A stretch of DNA of 64,000 bases, from positions 778,001 through 842,000 of the forward strand of contig NZ_CP159996.1 in assembly GCF_040703035.1 (NCBI RefSeq), read 5' to 3'. Of the stretch, positions 50,669-60,924 are shown one piece after another. The notes beneath the pieces are model-generated. The model searched no databases. It was not told where the DNA came from and saw only the letters and a list, made by a program, of their open reading frames with translations. The position numbers were made by a program, and so were the translations under genes. Source of the stretch: Terribacillus aidingensis. GTDB taxonomy: Bacteria; Bacillota; Bacilli; Bacillales; Amphibacillaceae. The first letter of the stretch is position 1. Each line of letters starts with the position of its first letter.

Positions 50669-51660
50669 AATGCAGACGGATTGTCATCTGTGACCAGTTT
50701 TCGCTGCAGTTTCTGTTCGGAAAAAATCCACCCGGTATAGGAACTCATCACCTGATGATTATCATCAATCTGAACGACAGCCTTGAATGGATAATGCTGT
50801 GCGCTATTATGATAGCGCAAATCAATCAGACGCAATTCCGTGAAATCATCATACATGTTTACTTCCCATGTGAAGACTGGTGAGAAGCTGAGGAATGCCG
50901 CTATATTCTTATCCTCTCTAGCAACCTCCATGAGCTCGTTATCTGGTAATGGCTTCCGTTCAAATTCGTCGATCATGCGGAGCTGCCAATTTTCCACCTT
51001 CCCGACATAAAAACGATCGGGAGCTGTGACGGCAACGCGCCAAAATGCTTGTTTCATTGTTGGTGAAGTAGCGATGATTTGAGCATCAGGTATTTTTTCT
51101 TTCACTTGTTTGATGATCCGACGTTTATCCAAATAACGTTTCACATAGTACAGGATAAGGATCGTGTAAATAACAAAGAAGGTCAGACCTGGCTCAAGAC
51201 CAATCAGCCAAAGTGCAATACCGATCACATGCATCGTGAAGATGAAAGGATCAAATGTGTTAATGAAGCCGTAAGCAACCCATCGGCGGGTGAACGGCCG
51301 GTACGCCTGTGTGCCGTATGCGTTGAAAACATCGACAAATACATGGAGTACAACTGCTCCAAATGTCCAAAGCCATAGATGCAGGAAGTTGATTTCTGGT
51401 ACTAACACGTACAGCAGCAGGGAAATAGCTAATCCCCATAATATGACAGCGGGGATTGAATGCGTGATTCCCCGGTGGTTTCGTAAATAAGAAGCATTGT
51501 TACGTAATTTCAGTACTGTATCAAAGTCGGGTGCCTGTGAACCAAGGATCGTGCCTGCAAGTACTGCATTGAACAATACAGGATCTTGGTGAACAGCAGG
51601 ATCGAGTGTGGCAAGCCCGCCGAGGGCTATCCCCATGACGATATGGGTACCAGTGTCCAT
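50665..51660 (-). CDS. yfhP: Membrane-bound metal-dependent hydrolase YfhP (YdjM family)
   Basis: 331 residues from ATG 51660 (AGGAGG, 6 nt). DUF457/YdjM features: DTGTHIVMGIALGGLA, GSQAPDFDT, RGITHSIPAV with the HRGxTHS motif and HVFVDVFNAYGTQAYRPF. Four membrane segments precede a soluble C-terminal half. B. subtilis YfhP is reported to repress sspE-linked expression, but here only the position is seen. Confidence 0.87.
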   Translation of the reverse strand: MDTGTHIVMGIALGGLATLDPAVHQDPVLFNAVLAGTILGSQAPDFDTVLKLRNNASYLRNHRGITHSIPAVILWGLAISLLLYVLVPEINFLHLWLWTFGAVVLHVFVDVFNAYGTQAYRPFTRRWVAYGFINTFDPFIFTMHVIGIALWLIGLEPGLTFFVIYTILILYYVKRYLDKRRIIKQVKEKIPDAQIIATSPTMKQAFWRVAVTAPDRFYVGKVENWQLRMIDEFERKPLPDNELMEVAREDKNIAAFLSFSPVFTWEVNMYDDFTELRLIDLRYHNSAQHYPFKAVVQIDDNHQVMSSYTGWIFSEQKLQRKLVTDDNPSAL

Positions 51661-51726
51661 CTTAATGTCCTCCTTCTGATGAAACCAAACCACCTAATAC
51701 TTTTAATATTGTAACACGGAGCGTGA

Positions 51727-52818
51727 GTGATTTTGCAATTAGACGATCTACATGTTAAGTTTCAGCATTTTTCGATTGATTTATTTCAAGATGATTTGAT
51801 TAATTGGTTCCAGCAGGAAAAACGTACACTACCTTGGCGTGAAAACCAGGATCCTTATCGGATCTGGGTTTCGGAAATCATGCTCCAGCAGACGAAGGTG
51901 GATACGGTTATTCCTTACTTTCATCGTTTCATGGAGCGCTTTCCGACAATCCAGGCATTAGCCGAAGCCGATGAGCAGGACGTTTTAAAAGCGTGGGAAG
52001 GGTTAGGTTACTATTCCCGAGCTCGAAATCTTCAAAACGCCGTTCGTGAGGTGGCAGAAGCCTACGACGGCAAGGTGCCCAACACGGTGGAAGAGCTGGG
52101 TAAACTTAAGGGTGTCGGACCGTATACAAAGGGTGCCATTCTTAGTATCGCTTACGGAATACCGCAGCCGGCAGTCGATGGGAATGTCATGCGGGTTCTA
52201 TCCAGAATTCTATTGATAACCGAAGACATCGCCAAGCCGAAAGCGAGAAAGATTTTTGAAGCGGCTGTTGAGGAGATGATCTCACATGAAAATCCTTCTG
52301 CCTTCAACCAAGGATTGATGGAACTCGGTGCGCTCATTTGTACGCCGAAAAAGCCTGCTTGTTTATTATGTCCAGTGCAGTCGCATTGTACAGCTTTCAA
52401 GCAGGGACTGCAGGAAGAACTCCCGATCAAATCAAAGGGCAAGAAGCAAAAGACAATGCCGTATCTCTCTGTTATCGTAGAGAACGAACAAGGAGAGATA
52501 CTCATTGAGAAAAGGCCGGAGACCGGGTTGCTTGCGAATCTGTGGCAGTTCCCGATGGCAGATGCGACGGAGGTTTCCTTAGAGCAGCTGGTATATTGGT
52601 TCAAGCTTGAATATGGGATTGACATCATTTTAGAGGAAACATTGCAGCCTGTTCGGCATATCTTTTCCCATATTATTTGGGAGATGATTGTCTTGCGTGC
52701 GAAAACAAAAGACAAAGCAACCGAAGTGGGCAGATTTGTTGCTATGTCTGATATAGATGATTATCCATTTCCAGTTCCGCATCAGAAAATCCTGCAGCAA
52801 GTTCATGTACCAGAATAA
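51727..52818 (+). CDS. mutY: Adenine DNA glycosylase MutY
   Basis: 363 residues from GTG 51727. HhH-GPD glycosylase: LPWR, EIMLQQTKVDTVIPYF with the catalytic Glu, LKGVGPYTKGAILSIAYG hairpin, PAVDGNVMRVLSR with the catalytic Asp near 145, a 4Fe-4S loop C-x6-C-x2-C-x5-C (CTPKKPACLLCPVQSHC), then a Nudix-like C-terminal domain recognising 8-oxoG. It removes A opposite oxidised G. Confidence 0.93.
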   Translation: MILQLDDLHVKFQHFSIDLFQDDLINWFQQEKRTLPWRENQDPYRIWVSEIMLQQTKVDTVIPYFHRFMERFPTIQALAEADEQDVLKAWEGLGYYSRARNLQNAVREVAEAYDGKVPNTVEELGKLKGVGPYTKGAILSIAYGIPQPAVDGNVMRVLSRILLITEDIAKPKARKIFEAAVEEMISHENPSAFNQGLMELGALICTPKKPACLLCPVQSHCTAFKQGLQEELPIKSKGKKQKTMPYLSVIVENEQGEILIEKRPETGLLANLWQFPMADATEVSLEQLVYWFKLEYGIDIILEETLQPVRHIFSHIIWEMIVLRAKTKDKATEVGRFVAMSDIDDYPFPVPHQKILQQVHVPE

Positions 52819-52892
52819 ACCAATTTCTTTTTGCGCTTTTTTGGATAACAACGTCACATTCAGGAGAAAGTAATGTGGCGGAGGTGATAACA

Positions 52893-53147
52893 ATGAACAG
52901 AAAAACACAATCTGGTACTGATGTAAATCAGGTTAAACAACAAAACCAGCAGTCCCGTCAAGGTGGTTCTAGCCAACAGTTCGGTACTGAATTTGCTTCT
53001 GAAACAGACGTACAGCAGGTTCAACAGCAGAACCAGCAGTCTCGTCAGAAAGCAACTGGCGGTTCCAGCCAGCAATTCGGTACTGAATTTGCTTCTGAAA
53101 CAGACGTACAGCAAGTTCAGCAGCAAAACCAACAGTCCCGCAAGTAA
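52893..53147 (+). CDS. sspE: Gamma-type small acid-soluble spore protein
   Basis: 84 residues from ATG 52893 (GGAGGTGAT). Gln/Asn/Ser/Thr-rich with no Trp, Cys or Pro. Two 28-residue near-repeats each contain the germination-protease site EFASETD. It serves as an amino-acid reserve degraded at germination. Its presence shows that the organism makes endospores. SigG control is expected, but I cannot see a clear SigG promoter. Confidence 0.93.
   Translation: MNRKTQSGTDVNQVKQQNQQSRQGGSSQQFGTEFASETDVQQVQQQNQQSRQKATGGSSQQFGTEFASETDVQQVQQQNQQSRK
52965..53145 (+). repeat. Tandem repeat inside sspE
   Basis: Two 84-bp units (52965-53048 and 53062-53145), identical over the core encoding FGTEFASETDVQ and differing at a few third positions, which shows the duplication is old enough for synonymous drift. 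Confidence 0.8.
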
Positions 53148-53187
53148 AAAGACGGACATCGTCCTAACTGTTACTTTCGTATGAACG

Positions 53188-53220
53188 GAGCCCTTCAGCA
53201 CTCGCTGGAGGGCTCTTTTA
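53188..53220 (+). terminator. Terminator after sspE
   Basis: GAGCCCTTCAGC pairs with GCTGGAGGGCTC around ACTC, followed by TTTTA. Confidence 0.85.
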
Positions 53221-53330
53221 TCTATGCTTGGGCAACAATCAGCGTTTTTCATTTCCATTGTGTCTGAAATATCTTTATAATATAAAGAAACCATCTTACA
53301 TAGGACAATAACAAAGGAAGGAAGATTCGC

Positions 53331-53858
53331 ATGGCTGGCCCAGAGGCAGGAACGAAAATTCAGATACACAGCTATAAGCATAACGGCCAGCTCCATCGGG
53401 TATGGGAAAGCAGCACAGTATTGAAGAGTACGGCAGAAATCCTGATTGGTGCTAATGATCGGACGATGGTCACGGAAAGCGACGGACGGACGTGGATCAC
53501 GCGTGAACCAGCCATTGTTTATTTTCATGCGAAGTACTGGTTCAATATAATCGGTATGCTGCGGACAGATGGCATTTATTATTATTGCAATATCAGTTCC
53601 CCGTATGTTTATGATGGGGAAGCGCTGAAGTATATCGATTATGACTTGGATATCAAAATCTATCCTGATATGACATTTACGCTGCTGGATGAAGATGAAT
53701 TCAATATACACAAGCGTCTAATGAATTATCCTCCCGAAATCGAACGAATCCTGTGGAACCAGGTCGACATTCTGATCAGCTGGATCAGGCAAGGAAAAGG
53801 ACCGTTTTCACCCGATTTCATCGATACATGGTATGAGCTGTTCCTAACCTACAGATAA
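53331..53858 (+). CDS. ygaC: DUF402 protein YgaC
   Basis: 175 residues of the FomD-like/DUF402 barrel family: [20 protein letters not shown], then [40 protein letters not shown] and a C-terminal helical tail. In B. subtilis ygaC lies in the same place between sspE and ygaD. Some DUF402 proteins are nucleoside-diphosphate phosphatases; activity here is presumed only. Confidence 0.87.
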   Translation: MAGPEAGTKIQIHSYKHNGQLHRVWESSTVLKSTAEILIGANDRTMVTESDGRTWITREPAIVYFHAKYWFNIIGMLRTDGIYYYCNISSPYVYDGEALKYIDYDLDIKIYPDMTFTLLDEDEFNIHKRLMNYPPEIERILWNQVDILISWIRQGKGPFSPDFIDTWYELFLTYR

Positions 53859-53928
53859 ATAACATAAGCTATGAATCCTTGCCGGAAGCGGCAGGGATTT
53901 ATCATTGTGCACAACAGAGAGGTGATAT

Positions 53929-55710
53929 GTGTTGAGCAGTACGAGACGGTATTTACAATTTGTAAAGCCGTACAAATGGAAAATTATATTCACGATTCTT
54001 ATTGGTATTATTAAATTCGCGATACCTTTGCTTATTCCATTGATTTTGGGATATGTGGTCGATCATGTCGTCAATGCGGATTTACCGACATCTGATAAAG
54101 TGAGTCGGCTGTTCTGGCTGCTTGGCGGCTCTTTAATTGTCTTTGTCATCGTACGTCCGCCGATTGAGTACTATCGGCAATACCTGGCGCAATGGACAGG
54201 AAACCGGGTGCTCTATGATATCCGTAACCAGCTTTTTGATCATATTCAGCGCCTTAGTCTTCGCTATTATTCTCAGACAAAAACCGGAGAAATTATCTCC
54301 CGCGTCATCAATGACGTAGAACAGACAAAAAACTTCATTATGACAGGTTTAATGAATGTATGGCTTGATTTGGCTACGATTGTCATTGCAGTCGGCATCA
54401 TGTTCACGATGGATGTGTCACTCACACTGGTGGCAATAGTCCTGTTTCCTGTATACGGTGTAGCGATCAAGTATTTCTACGAACGTCTCCGCAGTCTTAC
54501 AAGGCAACGTTCGCAGGCCTTGGCCGAAGTGCAGGGGCATCTGCATGAACGAGTACAGGGCATCCCTGTTACACGAAGCTTTGCGCTTGAGGATTATGAA
54601 CAAAAGCAGTTTGATACGCAAAACCGTAATTTTCTAGAGAGCGCCATCCAGCATACGACCTGGAACGCCAAAACCTTTGCGGTAACGAATACGATTACGG
54701 ACTTGGCGCCGCTGCTCGTTATTGGATATGCTGCATATGAAGTTATACAAGGTAATCTTACATTAGGTACGATGGTTGCCTTTGCAGGCTTCATGGATCG
54801 TGTTTACAGCCCGCTCCGCCGACTGGTGAACTCTTCTACAACCTTGACGCAAGCAGTCGCATCAATGGATCGGGTCTTTGAATTTATTGATGAGAAATAT
54901 GATATTGAAGATAAGCCGGCAGCAGATAAGCTGACAAAGGTCGATGGTCATGTATCTTTCGAAAATGTTTCCTTCCGTTATAGCGAAGGTGAAGAGCTTG
55001 TGCTCAAGGATATCTCGCTTGATGTGAAAAAAGGAGAGACAATCGCTTTTGTCGGAATGAGCGGAGGCGGTAAATCGACTATCGTCAGTTTGATTCCGCG
55101 TTTTTATGATGTGACGAGCGGACGGATAACTATTGACGGTACAGATATCCGCGATGTGCAGTCCCGTTCCTTACGGGATAAGATCGGGATGGTGCTGCAG
55201 GATAATATTCTATTCAGTGAATCGGTAGAAATGAATATCAAACTCGGAAGACCTGAAGCAACGCATGAAGAGGTGGTTGCTGCTGCAAAAGCAGCCAATG
55301 CCCATGACTTTATCGAGCATCTAACCGATGGATACGAAACGCTCGTAGGAGAACGCGGCGTTAAGCTGTCTGGCGGGCAAAAACAACGAATTGCTATTGC
55401 GCGTATTTTCTTGAAGAATCCGCCGATCCTTATTCTGGACGAAGCAACATCTGCGCTTGATCTGGAAAGTGAACATCTGATACAGGAAGCACTGGAGAAG
55501 CTTGCATCAGATCGAACTACCTTTATCGTTGCGCATCGACTAGCAACAATTACGCATGCAGACCGAATCGTGGTCGTACAGGATGGACAGATTGTGGAAC
55601 AAGGATCTCACGTTGATCTGATGACACTACAAGGCAACTACTTTAATCTTTATCAGATACAGCATCTGGATGAGGATTCAGGTACATTGAGTACAACTGA
55701 AAAAGGATAG
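53929..55710 (+). CDS. ygaD: ABC exporter YgaD
   Basis: 593 residues from GTG 53929 (TTG 53932 is an alternative). A type IV half-exporter with six N-terminal helices, [20 protein letters not shown], and a nucleotide-binding domain with Walker [10 protein letters not shown] (near 376), Q-loop VLQDN, signature KLSGGQKQR (near 480), Walker [13 protein letters not shown] and IVAHRLAT. Probable lipid or drug exporter. A second such exporter lies at 38951. Confidence 0.92.
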   Translation: MLSSTRRYLQFVKPYKWKIIFTILIGIIKFAIPLLIPLILGYVVDHVVNADLPTSDKVSRLFWLLGGSLIVFVIVRPPIEYYRQYLAQWTGNRVLYDIRNQLFDHIQRLSLRYYSQTKTGEIISRVINDVEQTKNFIMTGLMNVWLDLATIVIAVGIMFTMDVSLTLVAIVLFPVYGVAIKYFYERLRSLTRQRSQALAEVQGHLHERVQGIPVTRSFALEDYEQKQFDTQNRNFLESAIQHTTWNAKTFAVTNTITDLAPLLVIGYAAYEVIQGNLTLGTMVAFAGFMDRVYSPLRRLVNSSTTLTQAVASMDRVFEFIDEKYDIEDKPAADKLTKVDGHVSFENVSFRYSEGEELVLKDISLDVKKGETIAFVGMSGGGKSTIVSLIPRFYDVTSGRITIDGTDIRDVQSRSLRDKIGMVLQDNILFSESVEMNIKLGRPEATHEEVVAAAKAANAHDFIEHLTDGYETLVGERGVKLSGGQKQRIAIARIFLKNPPILILDEATSALDLESEHLIQEALEKLASDRTTFIVAHRLATITHADRIVVVQDGQIVEQGSHVDLMTLQGNYFNLYQIQHLDEDSGTLSTTEKG

Positions 55711-55742
55711 GTGGCAGGGGAGCCCTGCTCATCTATCTTTTT
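55706..55742 (+). terminator. Terminator after ygaD
   Basis: GATAGGTGGCAGGG pairs imperfectly with CCCTGCTCATCTATC around GAG, then T6. Confidence 0.7.
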
Positions 55743-55834
55743 TGTTGTCTCTGAAAAGATGCTCTGTACGTAATTTAAATGCCCGCGCAATAGTGGCCCT
55801 CTCATTTATACTATAACTTTCTTTGATGGATATA

Positions 55835-55869
55835 AAAAAAGTACATCACTCACTTGAGTGATGTACTTT
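55835..55869 (-). terminator. Terminator after ygaE
   Basis: AAAGTACATCACTCA pairs with TGAGTGATGTACTTT around CT; the left A-run gives T7 on the minus strand. Confidence 0.85.
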
Positions 55870-56935
55870 ATTCCTTCGGCATGACAACCGTGGAATCCTC
55901 GTTATGGTATTTCAAATAGCTGTTTAATAGTCGCTTTAGTCTGTCTAGTTCCCGATGATATTCCATCAGACGGGAAGCGAGCGGCAGGAAGAGCATTTTC
56001 TCTTCGTTTTCCTTGTTCTCGAATACATGGATAAGCAGGTCGACAAGTGCTGGGATATCCGGATCGAGCGTTTCACGGAAATTGCTGTCTTCCTGCTGGT
56101 GCTTGATTCGTCCCATGGCGCTCAGGATGAGTTTTTCATGTGACATGATTGCTTTATCGAGTTCTTCGACGAATGTGTCACTTGAGCGTGTCGGAAGCTC
56201 GGTCATCTTATCTCCAAGGTCATAGACTTCCTTTAAGATACCGTGTGATTGTTTTAAGGTCGTGATGAGCTGACGAAAGACGACTAGCTTTCGGGCCTTC
56301 ACGAGTTTTTGTTTTTGCGTGTATGTTCTTTCTTCTGTGAAACGCGTATAGATATCGTCTATTTTCTGGATTTCTGATTCTATCCTGCTTATTTCGTCCT
56401 TCAGTGCCGGCTGGTCGGACCAGCTGCGGGTAGCAACTCGGAGCCATTGCAGAATCTCGGTACTGAATTGATCTATCTTCTGCAGCAGGACGACTTCATA
56501 CTTCGGCGGAAGAAAGACGAGATTCACAAAGAAAGCGGACAGGATACCTAACGTCAATGTCGAGAACCGCAGCAGTGCGAAAGGAAGGAAATCCATATCG
56601 CTCGTATTCTCCATTACTGAAACGAGTGATACAATCGCAATGACGCTTTCGCGAATTTTCAGGCTTACACATAGTCCGATTGTCAGGATGGCGGAAACAC
56701 CAATAATGATCGGTTCGGTTCCGAATGTATAGAACATTGCAATGGCAACAACCAAACCAACTACATTCCCCTTCACCTGATCCATGAGTCCGATATAGGA
56801 TTGATAAACGGACTGCCGCATCGAAAAGGCAGCTCCGATTGCAGCAAATACCGGCGCTAAGCCAAGTAAGGTCGCTGCATATAAGGCAAGTGTGATTGCC
56901 ACGCCAGTTTTAAGCATTCTGGCACCAAGTTTCAT
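55868..56935 (-). CDS. ygaE: Aromatic-acid exporter-like protein YgaE (FUSC family)
   Basis: 355 residues. N-terminal half with four membrane helices (KTGVAITLALYAATLLG, AAIGAAFSMRQSVYQSY, GNVVGLVVAIAMFYTFG, a C-terminal SAFFVNLVFLPP) typical of ArAE/FUSC exporters; C-terminal half is long charged helix. Location after ygaD, converging on it, matches B. subtilis ygaE. Substrate unknown. Confidence 0.85.
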   Translation of the reverse strand: MKLGARMLKTGVAITLALYAATLLGLAPVFAAIGAAFSMRQSVYQSYIGLMDQVKGNVVGLVVAIAMFYTFGTEPIIIGVSAILTIGLCVSLKIRESVIAIVSLVSVMENTSDMDFLPFALLRFSTLTLGILSAFFVNLVFLPPKYEVVLLQKIDQFSTEILQWLRVATRSWSDQPALKDEISRIESEIQKIDDIYTRFTEERTYTQKQKLVKARKLVVFRQLITTLKQSHGILKEVYDLGDKMTELPTRSSDTFVEELDKAIMSHEKLILSAMGRIKHQQEDSNFRETLDPDIPALVDLLIHVFENKENEEKMLFLPLASRLMEYHRELDRLKRLLNSYLKYHNEDSTVVMPKE

Positions 56936-57035
56936 AGTCTTGGATCCTCCGTTCTTTCCTTAAAAACTATACCTTATGATGTTACACGAATGCCCTGAGA
57001 TAATAAAGTATTTACTGAAGAAATATTTCAGACCA

Positions 57036-57069
57036 AAAAAAGGCATCAGCGAAAGTGCTGATGCCTTTT
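57036..57069 (-). terminator. Terminator after hemL
   Basis: AAAAGGCATCAGC pairs with GCTGATGCCTTTT around GAAAGT; T-rich on the minus strand. Confidence 0.85.
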
Positions 57070-57078
57070 AGCATACCC

Positions 57079-58368
57079 TTATTTCATTTGTTCGAAGCTT
57101 GTTTTAACAGCTTCTAATGTACGATCGATATCTTCTTCTGTATGAGCTGTAGTGATGAACCATGCTTCATATTTAGAAGGAGCCAAGTTGATGCCTTGCT
57201 CCAGCATAAGCTGGAAGAATTGCGCGAACTTTTCGCCGTCAGAGGCGGAAGCTTGGACATAATTGGTTACTTTCTCATCAGTGAAGTACACGGCAAGCGC
57301 ACCCTTCAAACGATTGACAGTGATTGTCACGCCTGTATCTTTAGCGTGCTGCTTGATACCAGCTTCCAGTTTCGCTCCGAGTTCCTCAAAGCGATCATAC
57401 ACACCTGGCTGCTGCAGTACTTCCAGACAAGCGATACCAGCTGCCATAGAGGCAGGATTTCCGGCCATTGTTCCAGCCTGGTAAGCAGGGCCGAGCGGAG
57501 CTACTTGATCCATGATTTCTTTTTTACCGCCATAAGCGCCAATCGGCAGACCGCCGCCGATGATTTTGCCCATTGCAGTCAAATCCGGCTCAACACCAAG
57601 GAGCTGCTGGGCGCTGCCGTATGTGAAGCGGAATGCTGTGATGACTTCATCGTAAATGACAAGTGCGCCCTTCGCATGCGCATATTCATTTACTTTTTCA
57701 AGGAAGCCTGGCTCCGGTGTCACGATACCGAAGTTGCCGACAATCGGTTCGACAAGGATACCGGCAATTTGATCGCCCCATTTTTCCAAAGCGTCGTACA
57801 ATGCTTCAGGATCATTAAATGGAACAGTGATCATGTCTGCTGCGATTGATGCCGGCACACCAGCGGAATCAGGTGTTCCCAATGTAGATGGACCGGAGCC
57901 TGCTTCTACGAGTACTGGATCAGAATGTCCGTGATAGCAGCCGGCAAACTTGATCAGCTTATTGCGGCCGGTATAGGCGCGGGCAACTCGGATCGTCGTC
58001 ATGACAGCCTCTGTACCAGAATTAGTGAAACGGACTTTATGCAAGGAAGGGATAGCTTCTTTCAACATTTGCGCAAACTGGTTTTCCAGGCGGGTCGGTG
58101 TTCCGTACAATACGCCGTTATGGGCAGCCTTTGTGATGGCTTCTGTAATATGCGGATGTGCATGTCCAGTGATGATCGGGCCATATGCAGCTAGAAAGTC
58201 AATGTACTTGTTGCCATCTACATCCCAGAAATAAGCACCCTCTGCTTTTTCCATATAAACAGGAGAACCGCCGCCAACTGCTTTGAAGGAACGGGATGGG
58301 GAATTGACGCCACCGACAATATGCTCCTGTGCTTCTTTATGTAATTGTTCTGATTTGGTCTTATTCAT
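57079..58368 (-). CDS. hemL: Glutamate-1-semialdehyde 2,1-aminomutase
   Basis: 429 residues from the ATG after GGAGGTTTACCTAT; an upstream ATG-like extension is rejected. PLP-dependent class III aminotransferase: [46 protein letters not shown], and the PLP Lys in [16 protein letters not shown] near 267. It makes 5-aminolevulinate in haem synthesis. Location next to ygaE/bcp corresponds to the second copy of B. subtilis, gsaB. Confidence 0.93.
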   Translation of the reverse strand: MNKTKSEQLHKEAQEHIVGGVNSPSRSFKAVGGGSPVYMEKAEGAYFWDVDGNKYIDFLAAYGPIITGHAHPHITEAITKAAHNGVLYGTPTRLENQFAQMLKEAIPSLHKVRFTNSGTEAVMTTIRVARAYTGRNKLIKFAGCYHGHSDPVLVEAGSGPSTLGTPDSAGVPASIAADMITVPFNDPEALYDALEKWGDQIAGILVEPIVGNFGIVTPEPGFLEKVNEYAHAKGALVIYDEVITAFRFTYGSAQQLLGVEPDLTAMGKIIGGGLPIGAYGGKKEIMDQVAPLGPAYQAGTMAGNPASMAAGIACLEVLQQPGVYDRFEELGAKLEAGIKQHAKDTGVTITVNRLKGALAVYFTDEKVTNYVQASASDGEKFAQFFQLMLEQGINLAPSKYEAWFITTAHTEEDIDRTLEAVKTSFEQMK

Positions 58369-58615
58369 ATAGGTAAACCTCCGTAAATTTCTCTCATCCA
58401 GTATAGCATATGCGTTGCGCACCATCGAAAAAAGCGTCTTGCTGCACATAGTCGGGACATGCCGCTCGTAAACTAATAACTAACTAGGAAAGTGGAGAAA
58501 GCCGTTTAGGAACGTAAGGATAAAAAGGAAGCACGAAGTGGGTGTACTCCTCATGGAGAAATTCTTTGCTTATCCTCTAGTTCCTGGCTTTTGCAGCTGG
58601 ACCGGAGGGATGGAA

Positions 58616-59041
58616 ATGGTGTTTGTATTGGTGATTGTGATATTCTTTGCCCTGATCGGCTGTATGTATTCTTTTTTCAAACATGAGGTAAGAGGCTCCT
58701 CGATATTTTCCGTTGATTTGTTTTTATCTTTGTTATTTCTATATATAAGTGTCATGCTCGCGTTCGGTTTGATTTATTTTATCCTGTCAATCGAAGGTAT
58801 CGTGCTTGCAGAGGGAGGCGACTTGATCGATTCGTCTCTTGCTGGTTCCTTGATGCACTCTATCTATTTCAGCGGCGTTACGCTGCTTACGGTTGGATAT
58901 GGTGATATTCTTCCTGTAGGAATTGGGCGTTTCCTTGCTTTGATTGAAGCATTGATCGGATACCTTCTGCCATCGGGACTGGTATTGAAAGTGTGGCAAC
59001 ACACAGTTGTAAGGCAGAAGATGAATGGGGAAGGAGATTAG
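58616..59041 (+). CDS. Two-helix potassium channel-like protein
   Basis: 141 residues with the start at 58616 (GGAGGG 6 nt away); a GTG at 58538 would add 26 residues without family character. Two helices (VFVLVIVIFFALIGCMY and a long central one) surround a pore loop with the selectivity filter TVGYGD, then a third segment (LALIEALIGYLLPSGLVL). No cytoplasmic RCK domain. Probably a K+ channel. It lies between hemL and bcp. Confidence 0.8.
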   Translation: MVFVLVIVIFFALIGCMYSFFKHEVRGSSIFSVDLFLSLLFLYISVMLAFGLIYFILSIEGIVLAEGGDLIDSSLAGSLMHSIYFSGVTLLTVGYGDILPVGIGRFLALIEALIGYLLPSGLVLKVWQHTVVRQKMNGEGD

Positions 59042-59103
59042 TTGTGCTCCTTGGCTAAATCGGATAGGCTAGGGTTATATCCGTATTTTGAGGAGGCCTA
59101 TTC

Positions 59104-59571
59104 ATGACAATAGAAATTGGTAAAGCAGCACCTAGCTTCACATTGCCGGCGACAAACGGGGAAATCGTATCGCTGCAGGATTTCAAAGGGAAAAATATCG
59201 TACTGTACTTCTATCCAAAAGATAATACACCAGGCTGTACAACAGAAGCATGCAGCTTCCGTGATAACCATGATAAATTTACAGATTTGAATGCAGTCAT
59301 CATCGGAGTCAGCCCTGACCCAGTTGAAAGCCATGAGAAATTCATGAACAAATTCGACTTGCCATTTCTTTTGCTTGCAGATGTAGACCATGCTGTGGCT
59401 GAAGATTACGAATGCTGGAAGCTGAAAAAGAACTTCGGTAAAGAATACTACGGGATTGAACGTTCTACGTTCATAATCGATAAAGAGGGAAATCTTCAGA
59501 AGGAATTCCGTAAAGTAAAGGTTGATGGACATACGGAAGAAGCCCTGGAGTTCATCCGGGAAAACCTGTAA
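59104..59571 (+). CDS. bcp: Thiol peroxidase of the Bcp/PrxQ family
   Basis: 155 residues. Thioredoxin-fold peroxiredoxin with peroxidatic and resolving cysteines in PGCTTEAC (Cys near 44 and 49) and the conserved FYPKDNTPG. It reduces H2O2 and organic peroxides using thioredoxin. Strong GAGGAGG. Sits beside hemL and perR, as ygaF does in B. subtilis. Confidence 0.93.
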   Translation: MTIEIGKAAPSFTLPATNGEIVSLQDFKGKNIVLYFYPKDNTPGCTTEACSFRDNHDKFTDLNAVIIGVSPDPVESHEKFMNKFDLPFLLLADVDHAVAEDYECWKLKKNFGKEYYGIERSTFIIDKEGNLQKEFRKVKVDGHTEEALEFIRENL

Positions 59572-59580
59572 TAAAAATCT

Positions 59581-59616
59581 GCGATCCAATGTGCATACAT
59601 TGGGTCGTTTTTTTGT
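59581..59616 (+). terminator. Terminator after bcp
   Basis: CGATCCAATGT pairs with ACATTGGGTCG around GCAT, followed by T7. Confidence 0.85.
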
Positions 59617-59645
59617 TATTATGGAAAATAAAGGGAGATGATACT

Positions 59646-60743
59646 GTGAAAGATCCGCGTCTGAATAAATTGGCCAAGCTGTTATTATCCCATTCTTTAA
59701 AGCTTGGTGAAAAAGAGAAGGTAATTATTAGCGCCATTCCATCCAGCAAACCTCTTGTGAAGGAAATTTTGAAGGAAGCATATACTCTTGGTGCTATTCC
59801 GTTTCTTGTTTGGCAAGAGGAAGAAACAAATCGGATAATGATAGAGCATGCTCCAGATGAACAGTTCCGCTTAATGGATAAATGGTTTCTAGAGCAGTTT
59901 AAAGATGCCGATGCTTTTCTTGCCATCCAGGGAGAAGAAAATGATGCGGAGTTTGGCGGTATTCCAAGTGATCAATTCGTTAAAAAAGGGAAGTTAATGA
60001 AGGCTTCTGATGATTATCTGCATGCTAATCTCAAATGGGTACTGTTCGACTACCCAACACCTAGTGCGGCGCAGAAGGCGAAAATGAACGTTGACCAATT
60101 TTACGATTACGTACTTGATGTAAGCACGGTCGACTATGTTGCAATGCATCAAGCGCAGCAGCCGCTGAGGGATCTGATGGAACGGACAGATCGAGTTCGT
60201 ATTGTTGGTCCTGGAACGGATATTGCATTTTCCATAAAAGATATTCCTGCAGTTATCTGTGCGGGGACGCATAATGTGCCGGATGGAGAAGTATATACCG
60301 CACCTGTTAAAGACAGTGTGAATGGTACAATTACATATAATACGCCAAGCCCTTACCAGGGTGTTGTCCATCAAAATGTATCTTTGACATTCAAAGACGG
60401 GAAGATTATCGAGGCTGTTTCCGATCATACGGATAAACTGAATGAGGTGCTGGATACGGACGAAGGAGCACGTTTCATCGGTGAATTTGCATTAGGTTTA
60501 AACCCTGTAATCAAGGAGCCGATGGGAAATATCCTCTTCGATGAAAAGATTGCTGGGAGCTTGCATTTCACACCGGGGGATTCCTATGAAGAAACCGAAA
60601 ACGGCAACAGCTCTTCTGTCCATTGGGATATGGTCCTTATTCAGCGCCCGGAATACGGCGGTGGAGAGATTTATTTTGATGATGTACTTATACGTAAGGA
60701 TGGTTTATTCGTGCTGGAAGAATTGAAAGGGCTCAATCCATGA
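59646..60743 (+). CDS. M29-family aminopeptidase (AmpS-like)
   Basis: 365 residues from GTG 59646 (AAGGGAGATG). Metal-binding residues of the family appear in the C-terminal half: GEFALGLNP (Glu near 280), SLHFTPGDSYEE (His, Tyr near 305-312) and SSVHWDMVL (His, Asp near 325). A cobalt/zinc leucyl-type aminopeptidase acting on peptides in the cytosol. It has its own terminator. Confidence 0.88.
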   Translation: MKDPRLNKLAKLLLSHSLKLGEKEKVIISAIPSSKPLVKEILKEAYTLGAIPFLVWQEEETNRIMIEHAPDEQFRLMDKWFLEQFKDADAFLAIQGEENDAEFGGIPSDQFVKKGKLMKASDDYLHANLKWVLFDYPTPSAAQKAKMNVDQFYDYVLDVSTVDYVAMHQAQQPLRDLMERTDRVRIVGPGTDIAFSIKDIPAVICAGTHNVPDGEVYTAPVKDSVNGTITYNTPSPYQGVVHQNVSLTFKDGKIIEAVSDHTDKLNEVLDTDEGARFIGEFALGLNPVIKEPMGNILFDEKIAGSLHFTPGDSYEETENGNSSSVHWDMVLIQRPEYGGGEIYFDDVLIRKDGLFVLEELKGLNP

Positions 60744-60810
60744 CAAATGCTTATACTGGGTGCTGCGTACGTGCATATAGTACAGTATGAAACCTCCCCT
60801 ACATGAAAAT

Positions 60811-60843
60811 TGGCTCAGGCGTTTATCGTCTGAGCTTTTTTTA
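60811..60843 (+). terminator. Terminator after M29 aminopeptidase
   Basis: GCTCAGGCG pairs with CGTCTGAGC around TTTAT, with G-T pairs, then T7. A long in-frame extension of the next gene runs through it, which argues against the upstream start. Confidence 0.85.
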
Positions 60844-60924
60844 ATGAAGGATGTCGCTTTTCGTGCCGAATGGAAAAGAGTTATAGTAGAAGAAGGTAAA
60901 CAAACTTTCTTGGAGGGGATACAT

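Noticed and set aside
52860..53711. 283-codon open frame on the minus strand across sspE and ygaC
   Set aside because: It is antisense to two well-supported genes, mirrors the sspE repeat, has no ribosome-binding site and no recognisable domain.
57142..57849. 235-codon plus-strand frame inside hemL
   Set aside because: It is a shadow of a highly conserved gene on the other strand, with an implausible amino-acid content.
60787..60924. Longer N-terminus for the hydroxyacid dehydrogenase
   Set aside because: The extension contains the terminator of the preceding gene, and a strong ribosome-binding site supports ATG 60925.
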